In this document: positions 8,142 to 17,796 of the stretch, piece after piece
Numbering within the stretch: the stretch's first letter is position 1
Layout: each line of letters starts with the position of its first letter
Assembly: GCA_963751695.1 (NCBI GenBank)
Contig: CAVVVP010000005.1
Coordinates: forward strand, 372,001 to 436,000
Direction of reading: 5' to 3'
DNA from: SZUA-22 sp963751695
Lineage (GTDB): Bacteria > Bacteroidota > Ignavibacteria > Ignavibacteriales > Melioribacteraceae
DNA length: 64,000 bases
Position numbers and translations under genes: made by a program
Notes under the pieces: model-generated
What the model saw: only the letters and a program-made list of their open reading frames with translations
Databases searched by the model: none
Told to the model about the DNA's origin: nothing

Positions 8142-9353
8142 TTATTTTTTGAAGTTTTTAATTAATCGTTTATTAAGCTTTAATTTATAATTCTTATAAT
8201 TATCTTTTGTTTCAGCCATGGAGTCACCTCCAAATTTTTCTAGAAAAGATTTTGCCAACACCCAAGCTAGCATAGATTCTCCAATTACTGCACATGCAGG
8301 CACAGCAACAAAGTCACTTCGTTCTCGTCTTGATACCACATTTTTCATTGTTGAAAGATCAACTGCTTCAATTGGTGACATTAGTGTTGCTATTGGTTTC
8401 ATTGCCACTCTAACTATTACTGGAAGGCCCGTTGAGATTCCACCCTCAATTCCTCCAGCACGATTACTTTTTCTAGTAATTTCACCATTCTTCATTACAA
8501 TTTCATCATGAGATTCTGAACCAAAGATATTTGTTGTGTCAAATCCAGTTCCAATTTCAACACCTTTAACTGCATTAATGGACATCATTGCATGCGCAAT
8601 ATCAGAACTAAGTTTAGTATTGTATTGAATAAAACTCCCCAATCCAGTTGGTAAACCACTAGCAACAACGAAAAAACTTCCTCCAAGAGTATCACCATTT
8701 TTCTTTGCCTTCTTTATCTTTCTAATGATCTTTTCTTCATGTTTTTTCTCAAGAACTCTAACTTCACTTTTATCAGATTTTTGGGATAATGACCAAGCAT
8801 TAAAACTCTTTCCGATTGTGTTGCCGAACAATTTTTCTGAATACTTTTCTTCTGGATAAATTCCCCCAATATTTTCAACGTAGCTTCCAACACTTATTCC
8901 AAATTCTTCCAAAAACTTTCTTGCAATTGAACCAGCACCAACCCTTGCAGCAGTTTCTCTAGCACTTGATCTTTCAATTGAATTTCGAATATCATCCAAA
9001 TCATATTTTGATACACCGACAAGATCCGCATGTCCTGGACGTGGGATTGTAATTTTCGCATGTTTTCCCTTTGGTTTTCCAGCAGCCATTTCATCTGTCC
9101 AATTATCCCAATCACTATTTTTGATGAAGAGAGTGATTGGAGATCCAAGTGTTTTCTCAAATCTTACACCTGATAGGATTTCAGCAGTATCGGTTTCAAT
9201 TTTCATCCGCCCTCCTCTGCCATAACCCATTTGGCGACGAGCTAAATGAAAATTTATATATTCTTCTTCAATTTTGAGATTGGATGGAAATCCTTCTACA
9301 ATAGCCGTTAAACCTTTTCCATGTGATTCACCGGCAGTTAAAAATCGTATCAT
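8142..9353 (-). CDS. aroC: Chorismate synthase
   Basis: AroC (403 aa) converts EPSP to chorismate, the last step of the shikimate pathway, using reduced FMN. Seen: N-terminal TAGESHGKGLTAIVEGFP, RRQMGYGRGGRM (phosphate-binding arginines), PRPGHADL, SSARETAARVGAGSIAR, GIEGGISTG and VSRRERSDF. All are standard chorismate synthase signatures and the length is normal. ATG start at 9351-9353. It is followed at 9 bp by the MBL-fold gene; the region between aroC and htrA holds the htrA terminator. No other aro genes lie nearby. Confidence 0.97.
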   Translation of the reverse strand: MIRFLTAGESHGKGLTAIVEGFPSNLKIEEEYINFHLARRQMGYGRGGRMKIETDTAEILSGVRFEKTLGSPITLFIKNSDWDNWTDEMAAGKPKGKHAKITIPRPGHADLVGVSKYDLDDIRNSIERSSARETAARVGAGSIARKFLEEFGISVGSYVENIGGIYPEEKYSEKLFGNTIGKSFNAWSLSQKSDKSEVRVLEKKHEEKIIRKIKKAKKNGDTLGGSFFVVASGLPTGLGSFIQYNTKLSSDIAHAMMSINAVKGVEIGTGFDTTNIFGSESHDEIVMKNGEITRKSNRAGGIEGGISTGLPVIVRVAMKPIATLMSPIEAVDLSTMKNVVSRRERSDFVAVPACAVIGESMLAWVLAKSFLEKFGGDSMAETKDNYKNYKLKLNKRLIKNFKK

Positions 9354-9437
9354 TATAATCTAGCTTTTATTTCTGAATTGTTGTGCAAATATAAACAATG
9401 CCTCCATAATTTGTGACGATATTCTGATGGTCAATAA

Positions 9438-9472
9438 CAAAAAAGCCCAAAGCAAATACATGAATTGGGCTT
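9438..9472 (-). terminator. Rho-independent terminator of htrA
   Basis: Arms AAGCCCAA (9443-9450) and TTGGGCTT (9465-9472) form a hairpin with a 14-base loop. On the minus strand the stem is followed by a T6 run (from the A-run at 9439-9444). It sits 25 bases past the htrA stop and closes the minus-strand operon. Confidence 0.85.
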
Positions 9473-9496
9473 GAATAATTTCAAAAAAATATTATT

Positions 9497-11017
9497 TTAT
9501 TCGGGAATTTCCATACCAACAAAGCGTGATGTACCTGTCTGGTCAACAACTTTTAATAGAATAGCGTTTCCTTTATTCTCATCGATAACATCCTCTAGTT
9601 CAGAAACTGAAGCGATTTTAACTCTATCAATCTCGGTGATAACAAGGCCAGCAAAAAGTCTTTGGTTTTCAGCTTTTCCAAATCGTTTTACCTTAGAAAT
9701 CAGAACACCGTTTTGAACTTTGAATTGATCATATTCATCACTCTTTAAATTTCTAACTGTCAAACCTAAATCATCAAATGACGCTTCAACCGTTTCATTG
9801 TTTTTTTTCTTCTTTTGTGTTTCAGTTTTCGCGACAACAGTTTCACCATCATCATCTCGTGCTTTAAGAGTTATATTTCTTTGTATTGATTCGCCATTTC
9901 TGAAGATGTTCAATTTTATTACATCTCCAGCTCTTTTAGATGCAACTAAACTCTGCAGTTCATTTGGTTTATTAACTTCTTTTCCGTTAACATCAAGTAT
10001 AATATCACCTTCTAGAATATCTTCTTTAGATGCTGCTCCATCTTCCATTACCTGCTGAATAAGAATTCCTTTTGGTTTGTCCAATCCAACAGCTTTTGCA
10101 AGGTCTTCATCTACTTCTTCTATTCGCACACCGATATAACCTCTGTTAACTTTTCCGGAAGATATTAGATCTTCAGCAACAACTTTTGCCATATTTATTG
10201 GAATAGCAAAACCATATCCAATATATGTCCCTGTCATACCATTAGTTGCTATTGCTGCATTAATGCCGATAACCGCTCCGTGAAGGTCTACCAATGCACC
10301 ACCACTGTTTCCTGGATTAATTGCAGCATCAGTCTGTATAAAGTTTTCAACACCATAACTATCCCGAATTATATTTACACTTCTGCCAAGAGCACTGATT
10401 ATTCCAGCAGTAACGGTTGATGAAAGTGATAGAGGATTTCCGATTGCCATTACCCACTGTCCAACTTTAAGCGCTTCAGAGTCCCCTAGATAAGCTGCTG
10501 GAAGATCCTTCGCATCAATTTTTATTACTGCAAGATCTGTTAAAGGATCGGTTCCAACCACAGTGGCTTCATATTTTGTTTTATCATTCAAACTAACAGT
10601 TACTTCGTTTGCATTCTCAACAACATGATTATTAGTTAAAATATACCCATCATCAGAAATAATAACGCCACTTCCGCCACCTTGTCTCTCTCTAGGGACA
10701 TCAGGTTTAAATGGGAAAAAGAATTCAAATCCTTGATGAGGATCTCTTTCAACAGTTGTTATAACTGTAATCTGAACAATTGATGGTGTTACTTTCTCTG
10801 CAGTCTCAACAAACGCATTATTAAAATTAAATAATTCTGGATTATCGTCTATTTCTGGTGGGGTTTCTCTGCCTATTTGAACATCCGCCAGAGCAGGACG
10901 CACATAACCAAAACTAGAAACGAGAACAGAGCCAAACACAGCTCCGATGAAGAGTAAGGCAATTACTCCAAGATAATTTTTTCGTTTGGTGGAATACTTT
11001 TTTTCATTATTTAACAT
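9497..11017 (-). CDS. htrA: Periplasmic serine protease, HtrA/DegP (Do) family
   Basis: A 506-residue trypsin-like protease with two PDZ domains that degrades or refolds damaged envelope proteins. An N-terminal membrane anchor/signal (YLGVIALLFIGAVFGSVLVS, about 15-35) is followed by a short linker, then the protease domain with the catalytic His in TNNHVVENA, Asp in TDLAVIKI and Ser in NPGNSGGALVD. PDZ1 begins near GYIGVRIEEVDEDLA and PDZ2 near FDDLGLTVRNL, separated by a Lys-rich linker. ATG at 11015-11017 has a strong AGGAG site. It is the last gene of the run that includes recO, ends at a clear hairpin terminator, and probably acts in envelope quality control. Confidence 0.95.
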   Translation of the reverse strand: MLNNEKKYSTKRKNYLGVIALLFIGAVFGSVLVSSFGYVRPALADVQIGRETPPEIDDNPELFNFNNAFVETAEKVTPSIVQITVITTVERDPHQGFEFFFPFKPDVPRERQGGGSGVIISDDGYILTNNHVVENANEVTVSLNDKTKYEATVVGTDPLTDLAVIKIDAKDLPAAYLGDSEALKVGQWVMAIGNPLSLSSTVTAGIISALGRSVNIIRDSYGVENFIQTDAAINPGNSGGALVDLHGAVIGINAAIATNGMTGTYIGYGFAIPINMAKVVAEDLISSGKVNRGYIGVRIEEVDEDLAKAVGLDKPKGILIQQVMEDGAASKEDILEGDIILDVNGKEVNKPNELQSLVASKRAGDVIKLNIFRNGESIQRNITLKARDDDGETVVAKTETQKKKKNNETVEASFDDLGLTVRNLKSDEYDQFKVQNGVLISKVKRFGKAENQRLFAGLVITEIDRVKIASVSELEDVIDENKGNAILLKVVDQTGTSRFVGMEIPE

Positions 11018-11039
11018 TTTCTCCTCACTTATTAATTCA

Positions 11040-11777
11040 TTAAAAAACTTTTAGCGATTTCAATTCTTGGAATCCCTCAACATGATAAACTAGAAATTTT
11101 TCAAAAAACGAAATAATACTATTTAATTCATTTGCATTATAATTACATTGATTTTCCTTCTGACTTAGACAAATTATCTTGTTAAAAAGTTCCAAAGAAA
11201 ATTCAAAAGATATGAGTGAATTTTCTGAGCATTCTTCACATAGAAATCCATGCTCATAGTTATAAAAGATCGTCTTATTCTTGTTTAAATCTTCTGGACA
11301 AGAAGAGCAAGAGTTTGTTTCTAATCCATATCCAATTTCTTCTAAAAAAAACTTAAAAAACATAGCGAACAGCAACATCGGCTCTGTTGATTCATTCTCC
11401 ATTCTGTTCAAAATCTTTTCCATTCCCATAAACAATCTTTTATGTGGATCTGATTCTAATGTGAGTCTTAATACCAACTCAATAATTGAAGAACCATATT
11501 TCAGTTTTTCAAGATCAGATTTGATTTGCGGAAAGTGAGCATTAAGATCAGCTTGCGATACCACTTGCAAGTCTCTGTTTTCCTTGTTATAAAAAACCAA
11601 ATCGACATGATTTAGGACATCAATAGTCTTCCCAATTTTCGATCTAGGAGATCGAGCACCTTTCACAATTCCAGATATCCTTCCAAAGTCTTCTGTATAG
11701 AAATTTGCTATTTTGCTACTATCCCCGTAATCTAGTTTACTTAGAACAAATGCCCTTGTTTTAATTATTGATGACAT
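11040..11777 (-). CDS. recO: DNA repair protein RecO
   Basis: RecO (245 aa) anneals ssDNA and loads RecA with RecR in recombinational gap repair. Seen: the N-terminal OB fold with TRAFVLSKLDYGDSSKIANFYTED-type start and a GRISGIVKGARSPRSK loop typical of RecO, a helical centre, and a Cys4 zinc site NSCSSCPED...FLCEECSE (about residues 155-185). ATG at 11775-11777 overlaps the mtnA stop as TAATG, so translation is coupled. It is 22 bp upstream of htrA. Confidence 0.93.
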   Translation of the reverse strand: MSSIIKTRAFVLSKLDYGDSSKIANFYTEDFGRISGIVKGARSPRSKIGKTIDVLNHVDLVFYNKENRDLQVVSQADLNAHFPQIKSDLEKLKYGSSIIELVLRLTLESDPHKRLFMGMEKILNRMENESTEPMLLFAMFFKFFLEEIGYGLETNSCSSCPEDLNKNKTIFYNYEHGFLCEECSENSLISFEFSLELFNKIICLSQKENQCNYNANELNSIISFFEKFLVYHVEGFQELKSLKVF

Positions 11778-12778
11778 TAAAAACTGTACGGGGGTTTGTG
11801 ATTTTTATCATCACAGATTATTGTAGTTATTAGTTCATTTGAAGTAACATCGAATGCTGGAGTGTAAGCATCATATTCATATTTTGTGATTTGGCTCCCA
11901 TGAATATCCGACAATTCCTTGGTGTCTCTCATCTCAATTTCAATTTCCTTTCCCGAACTGATCGAACGATCAATAGTACTAACTGGCGCAGCAATGTAGA
12001 ATGGGATACTATGATACTTACAGAGGATAGCAAGGTTCAAAGTACCGACTTTATTTGCAGTATCACCATTTGCTGCAATTCTATCCGCCCCAACAATAAC
12101 AGCGTCAATTTTCTCTTCTGCAAACAAGGATGCTGCAGCCGAATCAACGAGCATCATGAAAGGAATTCCTGCTTTATCAAGTTCAAACGCTGTTAACCTT
12201 GAACCTTGCAGTAATGGTCTTGTTTCGTCAGAATAAACGAATTTAACTTTCCCTTGTTCGAAGCCCCTTTTCAGAATATTGAAAGCAGTTCCATCACCAC
12301 CAGTAGCAAGTTTACCAGTATTACAATGAGTTAGTATCGTCGAATTCTCATCAAGCAGTTCTAATCCATTTTTAGCAATTGCATTGCATTTGTCAATATC
12401 ATTTTGATGGATATCTAAGGCTTTATTTATTAAAATTGAATAAAGTGAAGAAGATGAGCTATACTCATCATACACATTTCTTATTTCTTCTAAAGCCCAA
12501 AATAGATTTACCGCAGTAGGACGCGTTCTAGCAAGTCTTTGAAATGCTTTGTTAAAGGTTTCTTCGATTTCTATTTCAGTGTTTTTAACAGATAAAGCTA
12601 ATCCATAAGCAGCTGAGACACCAATTGCTGGAGCTCCGCGAATTTCTAGTCGTTCAATTGCTTCGGCAATTCTTTCATAACTATCAGTGGTAATATACTC
12701 CTCAACCAGTGGTAGTTTGGTTTGATCAATAAAGATCAAGTGATCATTTTGAAACTTAAGAGAAAAGAACTCACTCAT
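11777..12778 (-). CDS. mtnA: S-methyl-5-thioribose-1-phosphate isomerase
   Basis: MtnA (about 333 aa from the chosen ATG) isomerises 5-methylthioribose-1-phosphate to the ribulose form in methionine salvage; relatives act on 5-deoxyribose-1-phosphate. Seen: RGAPAIGVSAAYG, ARTRPTAVNL, THCNTGKLATGG with the catalytic Cys, SDETRPLLQGSRLTAFEL, and GADRIAANGDTANKVGTL with the catalytic Asp. These distinguish MtnA from eIF2B-type homologues. ATG at 12776-12778 is preferred to a TTG nine bases upstream because MtnA proteins start close to here; it overlaps the PfkB stop by 8 bp. No mtnB, mtnC, mtnD, mtnK or mtnP lies nearby. Confidence 0.93.
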   Translation of the reverse strand: MSEFFSLKFQNDHLIFIDQTKLPLVEEYITTDSYERIAEAIERLEIRGAPAIGVSAAYGLALSVKNTEIEIEETFNKAFQRLARTRPTAVNLFWALEEIRNVYDEYSSSSSLYSILINKALDIHQNDIDKCNAIAKNGLELLDENSTILTHCNTGKLATGGDGTAFNILKRGFEQGKVKFVYSDETRPLLQGSRLTAFELDKAGIPFMMLVDSAAASLFAEEKIDAVIVGADRIAANGDTANKVGTLNLAILCKYHSIPFYIAAPVSTIDRSISSGKEIEIEMRDTKELSDIHGSQITKYEYDAYTPAFDVTSNELITTIICDDKNHKPPYSF

Positions 12779-13688
12779 TTTCGTCAACTTTACTTAATTC
12801 TAAAAATTCTAGATATCTGCTCTGAATTTCAATATTTGAAAGGTCTTCAATTCCTTTTGTACTAAATTTTTCAACACAGAAGGAAGCCATTGTACTTCCA
12901 TAGACGACAGCTCTTTTTAGATTTTCAAAATTCACGTCAGAAGTTTTATGAATATACCCAATCAGACCACCAGCAAACACATCACCAGCCCCTGTAGGGT
13001 CAAAGATATCCTCCAATGGATAGGCCGGCGCAGAGAAAATTTTTCCTTCACCAAATAATAATGCACCATGCTCTCCTTTCTTGATAATGAGATAATTTGG
13101 GCCCATTTCTTGAACTTTTTTTGCAGCTTTGATTAAGTTAGGCTCATCCGTTAATAGCCGAGCCTCAGAGTCGTTAATAACCAAAAGATCAATCCTTTTT
13201 AATACTTTAAGCAGATCTTCTTTTGTATTATTGATCCATAAATTCATTGTGTCGCACACAACAAACTTAACATCATTCATTTGGTCAAGAACTTTTAACT
13301 GAAGTGAAGGCATAATATTGCCAAGAATTAAAAATCTACTGCTACGCATTTTTTCTGGAATTACAGGATCAAAATTCTCAAAAACATTTAAATCTGTAAA
13401 AAGAGTATCACGTACATTCAAATCGTAATGATATTTGCCTCCCCAACGGAAAGTCTTTTCCCCTTCAATCATCTCTAAACCAGAAAGGTCAATATTACGG
13501 TTTTCTAGTAACTTAATATTTTCATTTCCAAAATCATCTCCTACAACTGCTACAAGTTTAACTGGAGCTGTAAAATAACTTGCTGCTAATGAAATATAAG
13601 TTGCTGATCCACCTAACGCATTTTCAATTTTATCGAATGGTGTTTCGACTGAATCGAACGCAACTGATCCAACTACAAGTAAACTCAA
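12771..13688 (-). CDS. PfkB/ribokinase family sugar or nucleoside kinase
   Basis: A 305-residue PfkB-family kinase. Seen: N-terminal VVGSVAFDSVETPF and GGSATYISLAASYF (substrate-binding glycines), VVGDDFG, INDSEARLL (the NxxE motif) and DPTGAGDVFAGGLIG near residue 235, containing the catalytic Asp and anion hole. The substrate cannot be read from sequence. The overlap with mtnA suggests a role in 5-methylthioribose, 5-deoxyribose or nucleoside disposal, but that is inference. The start is TTG (13686-13688), preceded by GGGAAG. It lies 11 bp downstream of the Nudix gene in the same run. Confidence 0.88.
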   Translation of the reverse strand: MSLLVVGSVAFDSVETPFDKIENALGGSATYISLAASYFTAPVKLVAVVGDDFGNENIKLLENRNIDLSGLEMIEGEKTFRWGGKYHYDLNVRDTLFTDLNVFENFDPVIPEKMRSSRFLILGNIMPSLQLKVLDQMNDVKFVVCDTMNLWINNTKEDLLKVLKRIDLLVINDSEARLLTDEPNLIKAAKKVQEMGPNYLIIKKGEHGALLFGEGKIFSAPAYPLEDIFDPTGAGDVFAGGLIGYIHKTSDVNFENLKRAVVYGSTMASFCVEKFSTKGIEDLSNIEIQSRYLEFLELSKVDENE

Positions 13689-13699
13689 TTTTTTCTTCC

Positions 13700-14164
13700 C
13701 TAATTATTTTTAATTTCTATTAAGTTAATATAATGGTTTTCGCTAAAGAAATATTCATAAAGGACATCTACTGATTTTTTTTGTCCTGGCCAAGCAAGAC
13801 AACTAATAAAATTTGTTTTTTCCATCCATTCATACTCTGAATGTTCGTTTGAAAGAACAATTTTACATTTATTTTCAACTTCAGCGGCAAAAACTGGAAT
13901 CATGACAATCGCATCTTCATTTGCAGAATAAAATGAATTGATATTAGGCAATGCCCAGAGTTTGATTGGAGTTAATCCAGTTTCTTCCTCAATTTCTCTA
14001 ATAGCACACTGATAGGCTTTCTCGTTTTCTTTGATGGAGCCCGTAACCATTTGCCAAATATTTGGATAGTAAGATTCTGCAGAACGTTTTAGGGCAAGGA
14101 ATTCTATTCTACCATTAAATCTTCGAAATATATGAGCTTCTACTAAATTTGATTCGATTTTCAT
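13700..14164 (-). CDS. Nudix hydrolase (NudB-like)
   Basis: A 154-residue Nudix pyrophosphohydrolase. The box GSIKENEKAYQCAIREIEEE plus TGL matches GX5EX7REUXEEXGU exactly. The flanking NIWQMVTGSI and the compact size resemble NudB-type enzymes (dihydroneopterin triphosphate / dATP pyrophosphohydrolase), but substrate assignment from sequence is weak. ATG at 14162-14164. It lies in the same-strand run OM protein, Nudix, PfkB, mtnA, recO, htrA with short gaps (34 and 11 bp). Confidence 0.88.
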   Translation of the reverse strand: MKIESNLVEAHIFRRFNGRIEFLALKRSAESYYPNIWQMVTGSIKENEKAYQCAIREIEEETGLTPIKLWALPNINSFYSANEDAIVMIPVFAAEVENKCKIVLSNEHSEYEWMEKTNFISCLAWPGQKKSVDVLYEYFFSENHYINLIEIKNN

Positions 14165-14198
14165 TTCTACCTTTATAATGAAATATTTCTTATGTCAA

Positions 14199-17100
14199 CT
14201 AAAAATATGCTCTAGCTTCGGATCTCAAGTTATGAACAATACTTCCGTTACCTTGTTTTCTACCAGTATAATTTAGTGTAATCTGTAAATTTTTTGCAAT
14301 TCGATAGTCAAAATTTGATCTCCAAAAATAGTTTTTTCCTATCAGATTTCCACGCAACATTTCATAAGGAATTTCGTTCTCGGTTCCATTATCACTAATC
14401 TCATTTCTTTCAGCTTCGAGTCTTAATCTACCCTTATTCGCAAACGAAAAAGTAAATCGAATTAATTGAGAATTGTTGTCTAGTATTGTTGGTTCTTCTG
14501 GCAGATTGTCTGTACTTTTACCAAAAGTGAATTTGAATCCCACCTCGATACTTTGAACTGGACGGTAAGAAAAGTCAGAGACTAAATTATTGATGGACAA
14601 AAGTCTTGCCCTGTTCGCATTTAATTCAGAATCAACATTGTCAGTTTGGTTTATGAAGTCAGTCTGATTGCTTATCTCTTTAACCATTCTGAATCTAATT
14701 CGCAGAGAACGCTCGATAAACTGACCCCTCTCATTACCTGAATTATACTGTGTGAATCTGTTATTTTGCAAATATCTAAATCTGAATGAAAGATCTGGTT
14801 TGTTTTTGAATAGAAAGAAATCTTGTTGAATTGTGTTTGCACCTCGGAGTGTTGTGCTATCATTCATTAAGACAGAAGGTTTTAAAAGAAGTACGGATAC
14901 GATATCGCTTTCCTCTGTATATTCATCAAGTCGAAGGAGGGTCTCAGTTGAAAGTGGTGAAATTACCGTTGACCAAAACGATCTATTGTTTTTGAGAATA
15001 TTTGTAAAGTTAACTTTCCATCTTGTACTAGTTTTCAGATTTATAACGGGAAATAATTCTGAAGTAGGTATTTGAACTGAGATATAGTCTCCATCATAAG
15101 GATCTGGAATAAATTCTTCTTCGTCAGCAATACCATTTCCATTTAAATCACCTAGGTATCTGTAGTTCCCTTCCCCTTGAACGACTCTGACAAAAACCTT
15201 TTCGAGCTTAGCGGAACTTTGAGTTGATGCCTCGTAGAAAAGATCGCCATCAATAAAGTTTTTCCAAAACTTGAATTTGTTAAGCGAGCGAATAAGTACT
15301 GACTGATTATCACCTCTACCTTGTTCATTAAATACATCTGTTATTTTTTTATCACGGAAAGTAACATTCAGCGATAAATTTAACTCTCTAATTCCACTAT
15401 ACTTAATCAAGAAACTCTGAAGAGTTGAACGAGATTCTTTTTCCATATATCCTTGAACGGGAAAAGATTCATCTCTTAACGAAACTCTTGTATTGAAGTT
15501 AAATCCTCTTATGTTCAATAGATTAAGAAATGCTCCTGCTTCAAGAAACTTGTGGCTATCAGACGAAAGCGAATCTGAATTTAATGAGCACTGATTTTTA
15601 TCATCATATAAAAAGTCTATGCCAGGCTCAAAAACTCCAAATTTGTAAGAACCAAAAGCATTCTGCTTAAACCAAGTACTTTGTGTATTCAAATCAGTTG
15701 TACTAACATAATCATAGTTATAGAAAGCATTGTAATTTTGCTGTACTTGAAGTTTTAGATCGCCAAAAAATCGATTTGAATTGAAAACATCTCCTCTCTT
15801 AAGATAACCATAATTAAAGTCTCCTTGAAGCTGCTCAATTGGATCTAGTTGTAATTTTGCTTCACGCAGAGTTTCATTCTGAGGCGAAGTATCTGTTATG
15901 TTATAGTCCCTATTATATTCTATTGAATTATACCTATCAAGGGTAGTAAATCTATCCTGCACATATCTCTCACGATAGGAGAGTCCTAACTCACCTAGTG
16001 AAAATGATCCAAGTTTGAATTTAGACTTTTCAAGAAGTAAGCTAAGGTTATGAGCTCTACCAAAATTATCATCGTCATCAATACTTGAGAATTTGTTTTT
16101 ATCATAAAAACTGCCGGCAATTTCAAGATTGATTTTTAAATTTTCCCAAGGATTGGCCTCCAGCACAAAATTGCCAAGTTGTTTTTGTTCTGCGAGCGGT
16201 ATAAATTTTACTGGCAAGTATTCTCCGGAACCAATACCAACAAACTTATAATTACCTACACTAATTCGTTGATAATCCCCAAATCCAAAGCCCACGTAAC
16301 TATATGAAACATTATAGATAGAACTATCAGAGCCCGGGGCATAATAATAGTAACTGTAATTTTCAGAGTTTATTAGAGTATCAATTCTTGTATATGTCCC
16401 GATTCTATTGCCTGCAGAATCCTCTTCAACTAAATTTACTCCCGATTTGACTGCCTTATATCTATCATCACCAGCTTCTTCCAAAATACTTTTATCCTCG
16501 TCCGAGAGGGTTAGATCTATCGGATTGTTCTCATCATCTCCTTCGCTAAAATAGTTGAAGTGGAGTTTCAATTTATCATTAAAAAATCTTGAGGTTACAT
16601 TTCCTCCTATAAGGTTTCTTTCATATTGTCTATCGATATATTCGAAATCTACTGTTACTCGCGACGCAGAAGTTATTAGTTTATTTGTTGTAAATGTAAT
16701 TTCCGAGAGAGAATAATCGATTATATAATCATTGTTTTCGCCTCTCTTAACTTGCTCTCCATCAATATATACTCTCTCGGTACCAGCAACTACAATAATT
16801 GCTTGTTCATTATTTATTCCAGCAAGTCGATATGGTCCTTGATTTCCATCAGAACCTAAAAACTGATTTGTATTGAATTTTCCTCTACTTCCTGCCAGAA
16901 TTCCTTTCCCTGTAACATTGCCTAAAAACAGTTCTCCTTCAAGGCCTTGCATTTTTCGGCTTATCTTTCCAAATTCACCTACACTGCTTTTCATTTCAAA
17001 ATCGCCGAAAGTGGCTGAAGCATTGGGATGCTTTACCTTAATAAATACTTGGTCTAATTCTTCAAGTCTTTCAGTAGTTCCCTCGGGTTGAATAGGTGTA

Positions 17101-17666
17101 TTTTGATCAGTCAATGCTGCAACCACTTCTAATTCATCACTCAATTTCCCGGAGAACTGCAAACGCATACCACTATTAACTTTAAGATCTTGATTGCTAC
17201 CAACTGTAAATCCACGACTGATAGAACCGCTTCTGTTGATTCCTTCACCAAAAATTGATTCAGAACTTAATGGTGCGAGATCACTTTTAATTACTCTGAT
17301 ACTATCGCTCATGTTCTCTTCATATTTTACTACAAGACTTCTTCTGCTATATTTTTTCTGAAGTGGAATATCAATAGTTTTGTAAGTGATGAAGAGAGTA
17401 TCAAAAATCGAGTATTGTAAACTGTCTGATAATCGAAATGAAACCGTTCTATAATCAATTCTGTAGTTTGACGAACCAAGCGGAAAATTTTTAAGAATTA
17501 TACTTTCACTTCCTTCAGCAATATTGGTTTGACTCAATCTGTAGGAATTATCCAAATTGATAGGGATTGTATCTTTTACAGATATAAGTGTGTAGCCATC
17601 CTGGGCAAATGTGGGGGAAACAAATGGTAAAAAGAATAATATGAATAATATTAGCTTTTTTCGCAA
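14199..17666 (-). CDS. Large outer-membrane beta-barrel/surface protein (1155 aa), function unknown
   Basis: A signal peptide (KKLILFILFFLPFVSPTFAQ) is followed by about 1,130 residues rich in alternating polar/aromatic beta strands, ending with a strand terminating in ...SEARAYF, typical of an outer-membrane barrel. The N-terminal third has GSISRGFTVGSNQDLKV and DQNTPIQPEGTTERLEELDQ, and a segment with IDYSLSEITFTTNKLI that recurs in large Bacteroidota/Ignavibacteria cell-surface proteins. One DLNGNGIADEEEFIPD segment looks Ca2+-binding. The start is TTG (17664-17666), the only start that gives the complete signal peptide. It is the first gene of the minus-strand run to htrA. I do not recognise a specific function; a T9SS (SprA-like) relation is possible but unproven. 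Confidence 0.75.
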   Translation of the reverse strand: MRKKLILFILFFLPFVSPTFAQDGYTLISVKDTIPINLDNSYRLSQTNIAEGSESIILKNFPLGSSNYRIDYRTVSFRLSDSLQYSIFDTLFITYKTIDIPLQKKYSRRSLVVKYEENMSDSIRVIKSDLAPLSSESIFGEGINRSGSISRGFTVGSNQDLKVNSGMRLQFSGKLSDELEVVAALTDQNTPIQPEGTTERLEELDQVFIKVKHPNASATFGDFEMKSSVGEFGKISRKMQGLEGELFLGNVTGKGILAGSRGKFNTNQFLGSDGNQGPYRLAGINNEQAIIVVAGTERVYIDGEQVKRGENNDYIIDYSLSEITFTTNKLITSASRVTVDFEYIDRQYERNLIGGNVTSRFFNDKLKLHFNYFSEGDDENNPIDLTLSDEDKSILEEAGDDRYKAVKSGVNLVEEDSAGNRIGTYTRIDTLINSENYSYYYYAPGSDSSIYNVSYSYVGFGFGDYQRISVGNYKFVGIGSGEYLPVKFIPLAEQKQLGNFVLEANPWENLKINLEIAGSFYDKNKFSSIDDDDNFGRAHNLSLLLEKSKFKLGSFSLGELGLSYRERYVQDRFTTLDRYNSIEYNRDYNITDTSPQNETLREAKLQLDPIEQLQGDFNYGYLKRGDVFNSNRFFGDLKLQVQQNYNAFYNYDYVSTTDLNTQSTWFKQNAFGSYKFGVFEPGIDFLYDDKNQCSLNSDSLSSDSHKFLEAGAFLNLLNIRGFNFNTRVSLRDESFPVQGYMEKESRSTLQSFLIKYSGIRELNLSLNVTFRDKKITDVFNEQGRGDNQSVLIRSLNKFKFWKNFIDGDLFYEASTQSSAKLEKVFVRVVQGEGNYRYLGDLNGNGIADEEEFIPDPYDGDYISVQIPTSELFPVINLKTSTRWKVNFTNILKNNRSFWSTVISPLSTETLLRLDEYTEESDIVSVLLLKPSVLMNDSTTLRGANTIQQDFFLFKNKPDLSFRFRYLQNNRFTQYNSGNERGQFIERSLRIRFRMVKEISNQTDFINQTDNVDSELNANRARLLSINNLVSDFSYRPVQSIEVGFKFTFGKSTDNLPEEPTILDNNSQLIRFTFSFANKGRLRLEAERNEISDNGTENEIPYEMLRGNLIGKNYFWRSNFDYRIAKNLQITLNYTGRKQGNGSIVHNLRSEARAYF

Positions 17667-17796
17667 TAATAATTCTCTGTTTTGTTTGGATTAAAACAGA
17701 ATGCTTCAATTAGAATTATAAAAAATAAGATAAATCGAAGTTAAATAAAATGGTTAAAGCTAATACCTATATATACTCCTTTTATTGAGATAAGTT

